Positions 1 through 8,669 of a stretch of 64,000 bases of DNA are shown here, piece by piece; within the stretch, counting starts at the first letter, position 1; each line of letters opens with the position of its first letter. The position numbers were made by a program, and so were the translations under genes. Location of the stretch: the NCBI RefSeq assembly GCF_000969825.1, contig NZ_KQ033922.1, positions 53,196 through 117,195 on the forward strand, written 5' to 3'. The notes under the pieces were generated by a model. The model made no database searches and had not been told where the DNA came from. It worked only from the letters and a program-made list of their open reading frames with translations. The stretch comes from Parabacteroides gordonii MS-1 = DSM 23371 (GTDB lineage Bacteria; Bacteroidota; Bacteroidia; Bacteroidales; Tannerellaceae).

Positions 1-76
1 CGTCAATCACAGGGTCATCACTTCCACAACTACTCATAGTGCATAGAATGCACATAAACAATAATATTTTCTTCAT
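1..76 (-). CDS. N-terminus of a lipoprotein, cut by window edge
   Basis: On the minus strand an ATG at 76 opens a frame that runs out of the window. The first 25 residues start with MKK, continue with a hydrophobic stretch and reach a Ser-Ser-Cys followed by Gly-Ser-Asp-Asp, the usual form of a Bacteroidetes lipoprotein signal with an acidic export signal after the cysteine. The rest lies outside the window, so no function can be given. It follows the small gene at 89-433 by 12 bases on the same strand, so the two may be co-transcribed. Confidence 0.6.
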   Translation of the reverse strand, partial: MKKILLFMCILCTMSSCGSDDPVID

Positions 77-88
77 TTTAGTATTGTA

Positions 89-433
89 TTAGAAATAAAT
101 AAAATAATGATCGTATTCTAAAGGATCTTTCTCAATCTTTTTGTAAGACATACCATAGAATTGACCTAATTTCTCCATCATTTCAAACATTTTTGTTGTA
201 GGTTTGACTATACGAACTGCAATAAGTTTGTAATCAGTTTCTTTATCCAAGTAGAAATGTAAGTCTTTATGTCCTAATTGTGTGTTTTGAAAATAAAAGA
301 TTTTCATATATGAACAAGTAAATGGCAATGTACTACAATCTGTTACATTACTTTCCATTGGCATATATGGAATTTTGAATCGGTTACAGATACTTACGAT
401 CTGACTAAGTAAAGCATTTGTTTGTGCATTCAT
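89..433 (-). CDS. hypothetical protein, 114 aa
   Basis: A 114-residue protein I do not recognise. It has no signal peptide or membrane segment, and is rich in Tyr, Phe and Lys with a mixed alpha/beta look. Its start lies about 40 bases after the terminator-like hairpin of the structured RNA at 472-748, and the partial lipoprotein gene follows 12 bases after its stop. The base composition is AT-rich like the rest of 1-8.5 kb, which fits an accessory element. No function is proposed. Confidence 0.55.
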   Translation of the reverse strand: MNAQTNALLSQIVSICNRFKIPYMPMESNVTDCSTLPFTCSYMKIFYFQNTQLGHKDLHFYLDKETDYKLIAVRIVKPTTKMFEMMEKLGQFYGMSYKKIEKDPLEYDHYFIYF

Positions 434-471
434 AACATATAATTTTACCTTCCCTGTTCCCTCTGGAAAGA

Positions 472-748
472 TTAAAAAATAAAAGGTGTGGGAACTGTAT
501 TTGCTTTATCCTATTGACTGGCTTCTCGCATTGCCTGTAGTATGGATAAAGCAACAGCAACCCACACCAGTTTCGTATATAAGTTACCCTCACAGGTAAG
601 TTTAATACAAATGATGCGGGTGCTATTGCTATCATCTTCATACTACTTTCAAATTTTGCGAGAATTTGTCAATAGAAGATAATTTCAATAACACCTTTCG
701 TTAAACGTATGTCCTCTCATACCTTCCTATCGCTTTAGGCGCATGAGA
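472..748 (-). ncRNA. structured RNA, copy 1 (paired with 52448-52720)
   Basis: Minus-strand transcript predicted from a TACATTTG -7 box at 755-762 to a terminator-like hairpin. The 3' hairpin has an 8-bp outer stem (561-568 with 485-492), an 11-bp inner stem (544-554 with 501-511), and a T-rich tail at 472-484. Near the 5' end an outer stem CUCAU/AUGAG encloses CCUA/UAGG around an AGCGA loop, followed by GAAGG. The RNA at 52448-52720 has the same order of elements with compensating base changes. It could be an independent small RNA or the leader of the gene at 89-433. Confidence 0.5.
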
Positions 749-754
749 TTGCCA

Positions 755-762
755 CAAATGTA
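755..762 (-). promoter_or_regulatory. -7 box for RNA copy 1
   Basis: TACATTTG on the minus strand fits the Bacteroidetes -7 consensus TAnnTTTG. The -33 region is weak. Confidence 0.35.
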
Positions 763-809
763 CGAAAAGCATTTTGCTTTTTAATGGTTGAGAGAGAAAT
801 ATTTTCCAT

Positions 810-1397
810 TTAAAAGGATAGACTATCATAAGCCTGCAATATTTCTTCCTGTCTCAATCCTAAATACCGCTTTGTGATCGCTACACTGGAATGATTAAAC
901 AATTCCATCAACTTAACTAAAGCCAACTCTGCATTTTCTGAATTTTGATTGTGCACCTGCCTGCCAAATGTTTTTCGCAAACTGTGACAACTGAAATTCT
1001 GAACCTTTAACTTGTATCTGGCTTTGATCTCTTTCAACAGTACATTTATCCGCTGTATAGAGAATGTTGTGCCTTTCTGGCTTACCAAAATTGGAGACTT
1101 GACACTGACAGGTTTTATTTGTTCGTAACATTCTGCAATATGTCTCTTAAGTTGAGGATTAATACGGATCGTTCTCGTCTTTCCTGTTTTCTTTTCCAGT
1201 ACGGTAAATTCATCCATGTAAAGAATAGTCTCCCAGTGTAACGATAAAATATCAGAAATCCTCAAACCCCAGAAACAACCAACAGCAATAAGTAATGACA
1301 TCTTATAATCTCCGTCTTTACTCAATCGTCTAACCAGATTCGTCATTTCATCCCATTGCATATAATCCGCAGTTGTAGAACTATATTTCAAACTCAT
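810..1397 (-). CDS. short tyrosine recombinase / integrase-family protein
   Basis: A 195-residue protein consisting almost only of the catalytic domain of a tyrosine recombinase. All active-site residues are visible: Arg46 (GLRISD), Lys70, His138-x-x-Arg141, His169 and Tyr178. The usual N-terminal arm- and core-binding domains are missing, as in small DNA invertase-like recombinases of Bacteroides mobile elements. The frame is open up to 1496, but the ATG at 1397 is preferred because the recombinase homology begins there. It lies downstream of radC and the small membrane gene, and probably acts on a site in or near this element. The target is not visible. Confidence 0.8.
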   Translation of the reverse strand: MSLKYSSTTADYMQWDEMTNLVRRLSKDGDYKMSLLIAVGCFWGLRISDILSLHWETILYMDEFTVLEKKTGKTRTIRINPQLKRHIAECYEQIKPVSVKSPILVSQKGTTFSIQRINVLLKEIKARYKLKVQNFSCHSLRKTFGRQVHNQNSENAELALVKLMELFNHSSVAITKRYLGLRQEEILQAYDSLSF

Positions 1398-1526
1398 AAT
1401 ATTCAGTTTTAATTGATTATCAATAAAAGTGATTGTTTTTGCGTCTTTGTTTTTCTCTTTAAATGGTAACTGATTGAAAATCAAAAGAACATTCACTTCT
1501 ATAATAAGTGAACATTCTTTTTGATC

Positions 1527-1658
1527 TTAATCGTGTCTAAATCTTTTCATGGATTCATAAATTACCAATAGAATCAGGAACACTGGAACTAAAGGAGTAA
1601 AAACAACGGCAGCTAAGTATATACCTAATGCCATCAGAATAAGATACACCATTGACAT
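1527..1658 (-). CDS. small membrane protein, 43 aa
   Basis: A 43-codon frame not covered by longer ORFs. A purine-rich GGGAGGG lies directly before the ATG, which is unusual in this AT-rich, RBS-poor genome and supports translation. The product has a hydrophobic run from about residue 4 to 33 broken by Thr-Pro and Val-Pro, then a basic tail (KRFRHD). This fits one long membrane helix or a tight hairpin with the tail in the cytoplasm. It starts 12 bases after the radC stop. Function unknown. Confidence 0.55.
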   Translation of the reverse strand: MSMVYLILMALGIYLAAVVFTPLVPVFLILLVIYESMKRFRHD

Positions 1659-1670
1659 ATACCCTCCCTT

Positions 1671-2126
1671 CTAAATAATGTGTCCTTCATCTGCATAACT
1701 GTAATATGATTCATCTGTTATGATAAGATGGTCATGTAGATGAATATCCAGAAGTTTTGTGACTTCTTTCACTCTTTGCGTCAATTGGTCATCTGCTAGA
1801 CTTGGTTTTAAATGACCAGACGGATGATTATGAGCAAGTATAATACCAAAAGCGTTTCCTAATATTGCAGCTTGCATAATAAGATGTAAGTCAGCAGATG
1901 TTTCATTTGTTCCACCTTCTGAAATAGAACAAATACCTAAGACCTTGTTCGCTCTGTTCAATAAAAGCATTTTTAAACTCTCTCTGTACTGTATTGTTTC
2001 TGTATCGAATACTGATAATAGTAGTTTATATGCTTTTTCAGATGATTGTACTTGTTCCCTTTCAGAGACTTTAATCTTTGATTTGTAAGTAAGTTTCACC
2101 TCACAGACTTTTAATTTTTCTTCCAT
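1671..2126 (-). CDS. radC: RadC-family JAB/MPN domain protein
   Basis: A 151-residue protein matching the C-terminal domain of RadC. The metal-binding JAMM motif is clear: His99-x-His101-Pro-Ser-Gly, then Pro-Ser and Asp112. The N-terminal helix-hairpin-helix part of full-length RadC (about 220 residues) is missing, as is usual for RadC copies carried on Bacteroides conjugative or mobilisable elements. The biochemical role of the family is not established; anti-restriction or repair roles have been suggested. It heads a likely operon with the 43-residue membrane protein and the short recombinase. Confidence 0.85.
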   Translation of the reverse strand: MEEKLKVCEVKLTYKSKIKVSEREQVQSSEKAYKLLLSVFDTETIQYRESLKMLLLNRANKVLGICSISEGGTNETSADLHLIMQAAILGNAFGIILAHNHPSGHLKPSLADDQLTQRVKEVTKLLDIHLHDHLIITDESYYSYADEGHII

Positions 2127-2775
2127 TGTAGTATAATTTTTGAATTTGTATTTGCGTGAAAGTGTGTTTCTTCAATTTTATATAGCCTGTATACCAAGTA
2201 TCAAACCATGTAAATGAAGAAAGCCTGATAAATAGCTAACTGTATCAAAATGAATTAGGTTAAAGATCTCTTTCTTCTAAAAGATAATATCAATACCAAT
2301 AAACACTGGTGATACCTGAGAGATAGAAACCGTTTTTGTGTGCTACACTGTGCGAAACAATTTCATTTTTCTAATGATGGGTTACGGGGGATTTAGTTGA
2401 TACAGCACTCTAGCGCGTATAACATATATGAGTTAAGGGTTGAGGCTAATTTTAAAGCTGTAAGTATCTTTTACATTCATAATCCAGATTGAAGAGGATT
2501 TATTTTCTTTTGGCTTCTGGAATAGGTAACTTTGTGTATGTTTAAATGAAATATATTCCGAATTGATTCGGCTTATTCATAATTGTGTGTAATGGATGCT
2601 TTGAGAAATCAGGGTATCCATTTTGTTTTTATATAAGGGATCAGACCATATAAAGAGAACACGCCGGATCAAGTTGGCTATTTCTTCTTTAAATGGTATC
2701 GTTGAATAATTGTAAATATCATTATTGGTAAATGAGACTATCTTTAACGCAATTTATTCAATGGTGGTATTTTTT
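2127..2775. other. 650-bp gap with diverged repeats
   Basis: No convincing protein gene. Two 41-base segments (2200-2240 and 2640-2680) share a common skeleton (ATCA-ACCAT-TAAA-GA ... C-GAT-AA ... CTA) and look like diverged copies of one element. A candidate small RNA lies between them at 2541-2632. Confidence 0.3.
2541..2632 (+). ncRNA. candidate small RNA with terminator
   Basis: A TAACTTTG -7-like box at 2527-2534 precedes a roughly 90-base segment with a small CCGAA/TTCGG hairpin, then an ATGGAT/ATCCAT stem (2592-2597 with 2616-2621) followed by a T-rich tail. No well-spaced -33 box is visible. It lies between helicase and radC, antisense to both flanking genes. Confidence 0.25.
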
Positions 2776-4635
2776 CTATTGTTTTTGTTCTATTATAGGC
2801 AACATCCAATTTTGTACCACCTCTGGACGGAATTGTTTTAGAGTATATCTGGGTGGTTGTGTTGAGTTTGTCGGTGTTGCATTATAATATTTTTCAATTG
2901 TATTTAGCTTTACAGATATTCCAATATCAAACTTGTTGTAGATAACTTGAAGTTTATCCCGTATAATGCCCTTTGATATTGAAATATTAAGAATTGGATC
3001 AAATTCAGTTCGTATAGTACTAACTACAGGGAGACTGAAACAATAGCTTTCATCATATTGCTTAATAGCTTTTGCAATACTACTTTTTGTATAGCCGATT
3101 TCATCAAGTCTCTGTTTTCCTAATTTACGATAAGCGCGTATCATTAATTCTGCATCTTCTTGTTCATTGATTAATTCCATAATAGAAGTATCGTCTAATG
3201 TGGGGTTTTCTTGTTTTGCCTTATCTAAATCATTTAATAGCGATACAATCATACGACGCTTATCAATCTCTTTCTTAGATTGTCTAAGAAATAATAGGTC
3301 TTTCTGATTAAATGCTTCTATTCTTGATATATAATTGACATTAAATAATTGTGCGTCATTATATGCTTGTATCAGTAATTCCACAGATTGATAATATCTT
3401 TTTACTCTTTCTTCATTATAAAAGTTATCCACAGAGAAATAATTGACATTCCCTTCTTCATCTAATAACTCTGCATATTTGACTGCGTTTTTATCTCTCG
3501 AAATAGCTTGCTTTACAAATTTATTTATAGCTTGCTCTTCTCTCTGTTTTAAAGAATTGTAAGTTTCTTCATGTTGCTCTAAGACAGTTTTTATAGTTTC
3601 TTCATCCATTGGTTCTATATTTTCATCTACAGTAGTGATATGTGTGAATGAATTAAATCTGTACCCATCTTCAAAGATATTCCGAAAACGTCCCTGTATT
3701 TGGATTGCTTCTGTTAATGGATCAATCATTGTGTAATTAGCTTCATCCAAGTTTGTTAGTAATAAGATATCCGGTTTTACGGGTAAGAGTATATCAACTG
3801 CTGAATAAAAGCGACAGGTGAAAAAATTATATTTGGCAAACGGATAACTCATATTCTCATTTACATTAGAAAAACCGCAATCATTAAGTTTCGCTACACT
3901 CTTTTGAGAACAAAAGACCTTTGTTTCTCCATCAATTCCTAATGTATTGATAATACGATTGATCCCTGTAGTTGAGTTAAGAAATATACATACACATTCA
4001 CTATTGTGGTATTGTTCAAACTGTTCACGAACAATCTTATCATAGTTGTTTGTAATAATCAAATTTAAATCAACTTTGTAATCAAAATCAGGAATAAACT
4101 TCACTAAACGAAAGTTTTGGAATTCTAACTCTGGATGCCGCATTGCGAGGGGTGTTGCGGAAACCATAGCTTTATTTTTAAATCGGAAAAAGTCATTTAC
4201 AGGTTGTGTTATTCGCTTTCTATAATCTACATCTTGAATAAATTTCTCACATTCATCCATTAAGCAGAAGTAATCCTCATATATGTTCACACCAACTTTA
4301 TTAGCAGCCTTTTTGATTTTAGAAAATCCCTCTGGAGTACAAAGTAGTTTTTTCTCTTTATATGGTTTTTGCAAATATTTCTCAATGTCTCTTGATTTAC
4401 AATTCTCCCATACAGCAAGCCATTTCAAATTATCTTTTGCTTTATCAAGTATAACAGGAACATTAGGTTCTATTATGATAGAATTACGGTTTGAATGTAG
4501 TTCTGTGTATGTAGCCCCTAAACCTGGCAAGGTCTTATCAAGAATAACATTAGAAGGAATATTTTTATATCTTTCTCTTTTCAAAGCGTCTATAAGCCAT
4601 TCTTCTGCACATATTTTTATATTCACTGTTTGCAT
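2776..4635 (-). CDS. SF2-type DEAD/DEAH-like helicase of a mobile element
   Basis: About 619 residues with the layout of a superfamily 2 helicase. There is a glycine-rich loop GLGAT at 38-42 in the Walker A position, DECE at 127-130 (motif II), SAT at 159-161 (motif III) and QGRFRN at 314-319 (motif VI). The Walker A lysine appears to be alanine. The frame is open up to 4803, but the extra 56 residues are low-complexity and the sequence pattern of the family starts at the ATG at 4635, so that start is preferred. Similar proteins occur on Bacteroides mobile elements. It follows the ParB-like gene on the same strand, possibly separated by the hairpin at 4862-4897. Confidence 0.65.
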   Translation of the reverse strand: MQTVNIKICAEEWLIDALKRERYKNIPSNVILDKTLPGLGATYTELHSNRNSIIIEPNVPVILDKAKDNLKWLAVWENCKSRDIEKYLQKPYKEKKLLCTPEGFSKIKKAANKVGVNIYEDYFCLMDECEKFIQDVDYRKRITQPVNDFFRFKNKAMVSATPLAMRHPELEFQNFRLVKFIPDFDYKVDLNLIITNNYDKIVREQFEQYHNSECVCIFLNSTTGINRIINTLGIDGETKVFCSQKSVAKLNDCGFSNVNENMSYPFAKYNFFTCRFYSAVDILLPVKPDILLLTNLDEANYTMIDPLTEAIQIQGRFRNIFEDGYRFNSFTHITTVDENIEPMDEETIKTVLEQHEETYNSLKQREEQAINKFVKQAISRDKNAVKYAELLDEEGNVNYFSVDNFYNEERVKRYYQSVELLIQAYNDAQLFNVNYISRIEAFNQKDLLFLRQSKKEIDKRRMIVSLLNDLDKAKQENPTLDDTSIMELINEQEDAELMIRAYRKLGKQRLDEIGYTKSSIAKAIKQYDESYCFSLPVVSTIRTEFDPILNISISKGIIRDKLQVIYNKFDIGISVKLNTIEKYYNATPTNSTQPPRYTLKQFRPEVVQNWMLPIIEQKQ

Positions 4636-4861
4636 AACAAAATAAACCTGTGTTAAATGTTTCTTTTTATTTGAAATCTTAGGGGGTGGTTTTTTATATA
4701 AAAATTTCTCATTTATATACCCACTCTCTAAATTTATCCCAAAAGTATAATTTTTAAACTGAAAGCATGTTTTACACTCTAATTTTCTTAGATCGTATTC
4801 CAACGTGTACCAAGAAAAAAGAATAGAAGTATCTTCCGCTATTACTCTGGATTTTAAAAGC

Positions 4862-4897
4862 TGGAGGTTTCACCCTTACTTGGGTAAGCCTCCAAAC
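4862..4897 (-). terminator. hairpin after the ParB-like gene
   Basis: A GGAGG/CCUCC stem continued by UU-ACCC/GGGU-AA with an AAGUAA loop, followed on the minus strand by a T-rich stretch. It lies between the ParB-like gene stop and the helicase start, so it is a terminator or processing hairpin. Confidence 0.45.
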
Positions 4898-4937
4898 CAT
4901 TGAATAAATAAAGCTCAACAAGCGCTTCGCCTTACAT

Positions 4938-5960
4938 TTAAGCAACTTCTTTTAAAAGTTGAATAAATGCGTTCCCTTCTTTCACTGCCTTGATTCTTCC
5001 CAAGCTATCATCTAATCTTCCGATCTCTTTCAATGCTCCGAAAGCAGTGTCATCATTTGTGGCGGCTGCGAATGAGTTGAAACCTTCAATATAATAGCGT
5101 TTTGTAATTTGTGAAACTTCCATTCCTGCTGCTTTGCAAAGGGTGATGAATTTATCTCCACGTTCCTTTTTAAATTCCGCACCTTTAGGGAATAAAGCGT
5201 TTTCTCCTTTTAATACTTTGTTTAATATTGTCATTGAAAGTTTTTTGCCTAAGTAAATCAATGCTGCCGTTGAAGGATTGAAGCCTTCGCCTATCTTTTC
5301 CGAAATAGTAACAAAGGCTTGATCCTCTGTTGTCATACCAGCAACTGCAAATTTATCTTTACTATCCCAACTTTTAGCGGCTTCGTTGATGTCCACTAAA
5401 TACTCACCTATATTTTCCTTATTGCGGATATGGACATTAGGAATTTTGATTTCTTCACCGATTGCAGCAAGTTTTGCAAACGCAGTACCTCTATGTTGTC
5501 CATCCAAAATAACGTAATACTCTGCTGCTTCTGTCTCGTTGATTACTTTTCCATTTACGTCAACAACCATGTAGTTGTTCTCAAGAACTTTATCAGCTTC
5601 TGCAACAATGATGGGATATGCTTCTTCATACTTTCCTTGTGCAATGATATAAATGTATTTATCAACTCGCTTTGTATCAACAGGTCTGTTATGTTTTACA
5701 AAAGCGATTTTTTTAGATTCTTCTGTAATCTCTTTTGTCTCGCTATTTACCACTTTAAAAGTAACATAATCAGCTGTTGCCGTTGACCTGATAGCCTTTT
5801 CTGGAGTTGTATTTTGAGCTACTTCAAGTTCGACTTCTACACTTTCAACAGCTTTTTTCTGTGCTTCGATAACCGAAGAATCTGCACCTCTTTTTACTAA
5901 TTGGTTTAATACGCTTTCTTCTTTTCTTACTACTGCTTTCAATTCGTTTACTGATTTCAT
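4938..5960 (-). CDS. ParB-like N-terminal domain protein
   Basis: 340 residues with an N-terminal coiled-coil-like segment (about 1-50) rich in Glu, Lys and Val, followed by a ParB/sulfiredoxin-type fold. The marker is ILDGQHRGTAF near residue 150, which matches the DGxHR motif of ParB-like nuclease/NTPase domains. The C-terminal half is helical without a recognisable helix-turn-helix. No ParA partner lies nearby, so a classical partition role is not supported. A TATATTTG -7 box lies upstream at 6033-6040. Its position between integrase and helicase suggests a function in element maintenance or DNA processing (inference). Confidence 0.6.
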   Translation of the reverse strand: MKSVNELKAVVRKEESVLNQLVKRGADSSVIEAQKKAVESVEVELEVAQNTTPEKAIRSTATADYVTFKVVNSETKEITEESKKIAFVKHNRPVDTKRVDKYIYIIAQGKYEEAYPIIVAEADKVLENNYMVVDVNGKVINETEAAEYYVILDGQHRGTAFAKLAAIGEEIKIPNVHIRNKENIGEYLVDINEAAKSWDSKDKFAVAGMTTEDQAFVTISEKIGEGFNPSTAALIYLGKKLSMTILNKVLKGENALFPKGAEFKKERGDKFITLCKAAGMEVSQITKRYYIEGFNSFAAATNDDTAFGALKEIGRLDDSLGRIKAVKEGNAFIQLLKEVA

Positions 5961-6032
5961 AATTTTAATCTTTTAAATTGTTATTACTGTTTGTAACTGT
6001 AAACTTGAGGCCTCTCATTCTTGATTACACTG

Positions 6033-6040
6033 CAAATATA
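6033..6040 (-). promoter_or_regulatory. -7 box of ParB-like gene
   Basis: TATATTTG on the minus strand, about 73 bases before the ATG at 5960. No clear -33 box. Confidence 0.35.
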
Positions 6041-6143
6041 AAATCCTGGCGAGACCTGTGGTATAAACAATAAACGCAACTTGATGGGGTATTCTTTATG
6101 TGGTTGTGGTTTAATCCTTTAAATGGTTTTGCGTATTAGAAAA

Positions 6144-7166
6144 TTACCAATAGTAACTTTCTGTTGGATTATTAGGTGAGCGTTTAAGTGTGAAGTTAAG
6201 CAGATAGTCCCATTTTGGAGTAAAGTTTTGTTTCTTCATTATAGATATAATGGAACGTATGTAGTTCATATCATTTTTCTTGTCATCATTTTTGAAAAAG
6301 TCCAATATATCAAGGTATTCAAGAATGAACTCACATTGCTGATTTGTGATTGTACCTGCTTTGGTTGAGGCTATACTGGAATGTTGCAGTATATTGAATG
6401 TGCCCATCGTCATAATGTTGAAAGCAGGATCATCAAACTTTCTACCAGACTTTTTACCATAGGTGAATTTAAGTTCATTTTGTGCTTCTTCCAGATCATT
6501 TACTCCTAGGTATATATCTAGATAGTCCTCTAGCAGGATTGTGAACCATGCTTCCGAATTGGGTATTGTAACAGAGCCATTGGGACTTTTGATTTGCAGA
6601 TTGGTTAATTTACTTGTTTTTAGAAATTCATACAATTGTAGCATTTCAGGACGCACGTATTTGGCATAGGCTAACGAACCATAGCTGTTTTCAATATCGT
6701 CAGAATGTACGAAACGATTATGTTTATATTTATCATAAATAGCAGCCATCCATAAAAGTACATACATTACATCATCGTTAATGTCCTGCATTAAACCGAA
6801 ATTATCAGCAAGTGTTAGTATATTGTCTACTAGCTTATCATTGGAAACGGATATGTATAATGTAGAATTGGAATCAAATATGACAGCTTGATGGTTTATA
6901 AATTCATCTTTCTCTTTGGGAGTATATCGTTCAACATCAAATGCTGTCGCTCCAATAGGTTCATGCATCAGGGAGCTTTCTATTTTATATGGTGATAAGT
7001 CTTTACCATCTGTGAAATCATCCAGTTTATATTTATGTGCTTGATGTAATGCATCTACTTCATGGCGCAACATATATCGGTTGAAACCATAGTATTTTAT
7101 CATTAACGGTTCAACTCGTCTAAAGTCTGGTAGAATTATTGGAATGAGTGTTGTATTAGTAGCCAT
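6144..7166 (-). CDS. hypothetical protein, 340 aa
   Basis: A soluble-looking 340-residue protein that I cannot place in a family. It has no signal peptide, no transmembrane segment and no nucleotide-binding motif; it is rich in Asp, Asn, Tyr and Ile. It lies between the integrase and the ParB-like gene on the same strand. The composition matches its neighbours, so it is probably part of the same inserted element. Confidence 0.55.
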   Translation of the reverse strand: MATNTTLIPIILPDFRRVEPLMIKYYGFNRYMLRHEVDALHQAHKYKLDDFTDGKDLSPYKIESSLMHEPIGATAFDVERYTPKEKDEFINHQAVIFDSNSTLYISVSNDKLVDNILTLADNFGLMQDINDDVMYVLLWMAAIYDKYKHNRFVHSDDIENSYGSLAYAKYVRPEMLQLYEFLKTSKLTNLQIKSPNGSVTIPNSEAWFTILLEDYLDIYLGVNDLEEAQNELKFTYGKKSGRKFDDPAFNIMTMGTFNILQHSSIASTKAGTITNQQCEFILEYLDILDFFKNDDKKNDMNYIRSIISIMKKQNFTPKWDYLLNFTLKRSPNNPTESYYW

Positions 7167-7238
7167 TGTTATTCAGTTTATGTATGTAAAAGTAAAAAAT
7201 AATCTCACTTGCATTGCTGCAAATGAGATTATTTTTAT

Positions 7239-8441
7239 TTAAAGTAGGTTCTTCATGGCATCATCCATCTGATCATTATCAAAGTCATCTAAGTAAATTT
7301 GAGTAGTGGCTAAGTCTGAGTGTCCTAATGCCTCACTTATTAAGGCTATGTTTACTCCTGACTTTTTTAAGACACTGGCAAATGAATGTCTGGCCACATA
7401 GGTTGTCAAATTTGTTTCAAGTCCAGCAATCTTACCTATTTTCTTCAAACATTTGTCCATCTTTCCTAGAACCTTATGTATTCTGTTTTCCTTTTGAGTC
7501 GCTGTTTTATGAACGTTTTTATCCAATATGGGAAAAAGGTAATTATCTCCACGTGAATATAGTTGGATAATTTCAGCTGCTTCTGTTTTAAGTTGGATAT
7601 TGATTCGCTTTCCTGTTTTTTGCCTGATATAGTCTAACCTTTCGTTTATAATGTTTGATGGTTGTAAATTGGCAATATCAGTAAAATTTATTCCACCACA
7701 TAAGTAACTAAATGTAAAAATATCCCTGCTGAATTTTATATATTCTCGCTCTTTGGATAAATCTAGCTCCATTATTTTAAGAATATCCGCTTTCGATATT
7801 GCTCTTTTCTTCGTTGAAACATCGAATTTGCTAGTTTTGAACTCATTAAATGGATAATAATTCTTGTTGACGCATTTGGCTTCGATAGCTTTATTGTAGG
7901 TGCTTCTTAAAGTTCTAAACATTAGACTAATAGTTGTCTCTTTATTCTTTTTAGAACGCAACCATTTTTCATATTGCTTGAGCCAATTGATATCTATATC
8001 GCTGAATAGAATATTAAGCTTCCCTTTTGTAAATGCTATTAAAGAGTTGTAAGAACTTTTGTATACGTGCCTGTTCCCTCTTTTGTCTATACTTTCATAA
8101 TAGGAAATAAGTTCTTCATAAAATTCTTTTACGGTCTGGACTTTAAAGGATTGTTTATTAAGAAGTGTCTCAGGTGTATAATCTTTCTGTTCAGAATTTA
8201 GTTCAATGATTTGTTTCTGAACTTCTGTTTGCTTCTCTAATATGATCTTCTGTATATGTTCATAATTGGGACAAGCAGGTTTAAGTTTGTTTTTTGAGAA
8301 ATCCCAATACTTGGGGTTGACTGATAGACCCAAGCTCTTGTATTTCCGCTTTCCGTCTTTGTTTATTTGCAACATCAATGGATTTTCACCATTAGATAAT
8401 GTTTTAGATGTGTAGCAAACTACTGAAATTGAGGCATTCAT
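7239..8441 (-). CDS. tyrosine-type integrase of the tRNA-Gly element
   Basis: A 400-residue site-specific recombinase of Bacteroidetes integrative elements. It has an N-terminal arm-binding domain (about 1-90), a helical core-binding domain (about 100-190) and a catalytic domain (about 210-400). Visible active-site residues are Lys275, Arg351 in YVARHS, His374 in LGHS and Tyr383. The position of the first catalytic arginine reads Cys-Gly-Gly-Ile-Asn-Phe, so Gly249 replaces it; IntDOT of CTnDOT is also known to lack this arginine. The gene starts 116 bases from the 3' end of tRNA-Gly and reads away from it, the classic arrangement for integration into a tRNA gene. Confidence 0.88.
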   Translation of the reverse strand: MNASISVVCYTSKTLSNGENPLMLQINKDGKRKYKSLGLSVNPKYWDFSKNKLKPACPNYEHIQKIILEKQTEVQKQIIELNSEQKDYTPETLLNKQSFKVQTVKEFYEELISYYESIDKRGNRHVYKSSYNSLIAFTKGKLNILFSDIDINWLKQYEKWLRSKKNKETTISLMFRTLRSTYNKAIEAKCVNKNYYPFNEFKTSKFDVSTKKRAISKADILKIMELDLSKEREYIKFSRDIFTFSYLCGGINFTDIANLQPSNIINERLDYIRQKTGKRINIQLKTEAAEIIQLYSRGDNYLFPILDKNVHKTATQKENRIHKVLGKMDKCLKKIGKIAGLETNLTTYVARHSFASVLKKSGVNIALISEALGHSDLATTQIYLDDFDNDQMDDAMKNLL

Positions 8442-8453
8442 GATGTAATTTCT

Positions 8454-8500
8454 GGTTTACATCTTGGTTTACATGACATGCTTAAAACCCTGTTAAAACC
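8454..8500. repeat. short direct repeats, candidate integrase arm sites
   Basis: GGTTTACAT occurs at 8454-8462 and 8466-8474 (12-bp period), and TTAAAACC at 8482-8489 and 8493-8500 (11-bp period). Both pairs lie between the integrase start and the tRNA terminator and are spaced about one helical turn apart, as arm-type binding sites often are. Confidence 0.35.
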
Positions 8501-8505
8501 ATAGT

Positions 8506-8552
8506 AAAAAAAAAAAATCAGGCAATCATCTTAAAGATAACTGTCTGATTTT
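8506..8552 (-). terminator. tRNA-Gly intrinsic terminator
   Basis: On the minus strand a long hairpin (AAAUCAG and CAGUUAUC paired with GAUGAUUG and CUGAUUU) is followed by a run of more than ten T. It directly follows the tRNA. Confidence 0.75.
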
Positions 8553-8556
8553 CAGG

Positions 8557-8629
8557 AGCGGTAAATGGGACTCGAACCCACGACCCTTAGCTTGGGAAGC
8601 TAATGCTCTACCAACTGAGCTACTACCGC
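8557..8629 (-). tRNA. tRNA-Gly (anticodon CCC)
   Basis: A complete cloverleaf on the minus strand. The 7-bp acceptor stem is GCGGUAG/UUACCGC, the D-stem GCUC/GAGC, and the anticodon stem UUAGC/GCUAA holds the loop UUCCCAA. The T-stem GUGGG/CCCAU holds the loop UUCGAGU, and the discriminator is U. The anticodon CCC reads GGG. The CCA end is not encoded. The 3' end faces the integrase, so it is the likely attachment site of the element at 1-8.5 kb. I saw no second copy of the tRNA 3' end in 1-8500, so the other end of the element must lie outside the window. Confidence 0.95.
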
Positions 8630-8669
8630 GTTGGATGATGCAAAAGTATGTAAATCTTTTCTTTTTTAG

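Noticed and set aside
405..641. 78-residue minus-strand ORF
   Set aside because: It overlaps the 89-433 gene and runs through the stems and terminator of the structured RNA; base pairing, not coding, explains the sequence.
1..8500. Second attachment site for the tRNA-Gly element
   Set aside because: I found no repeat of the tRNA 3' end in this stretch, so the left boundary is not claimed.
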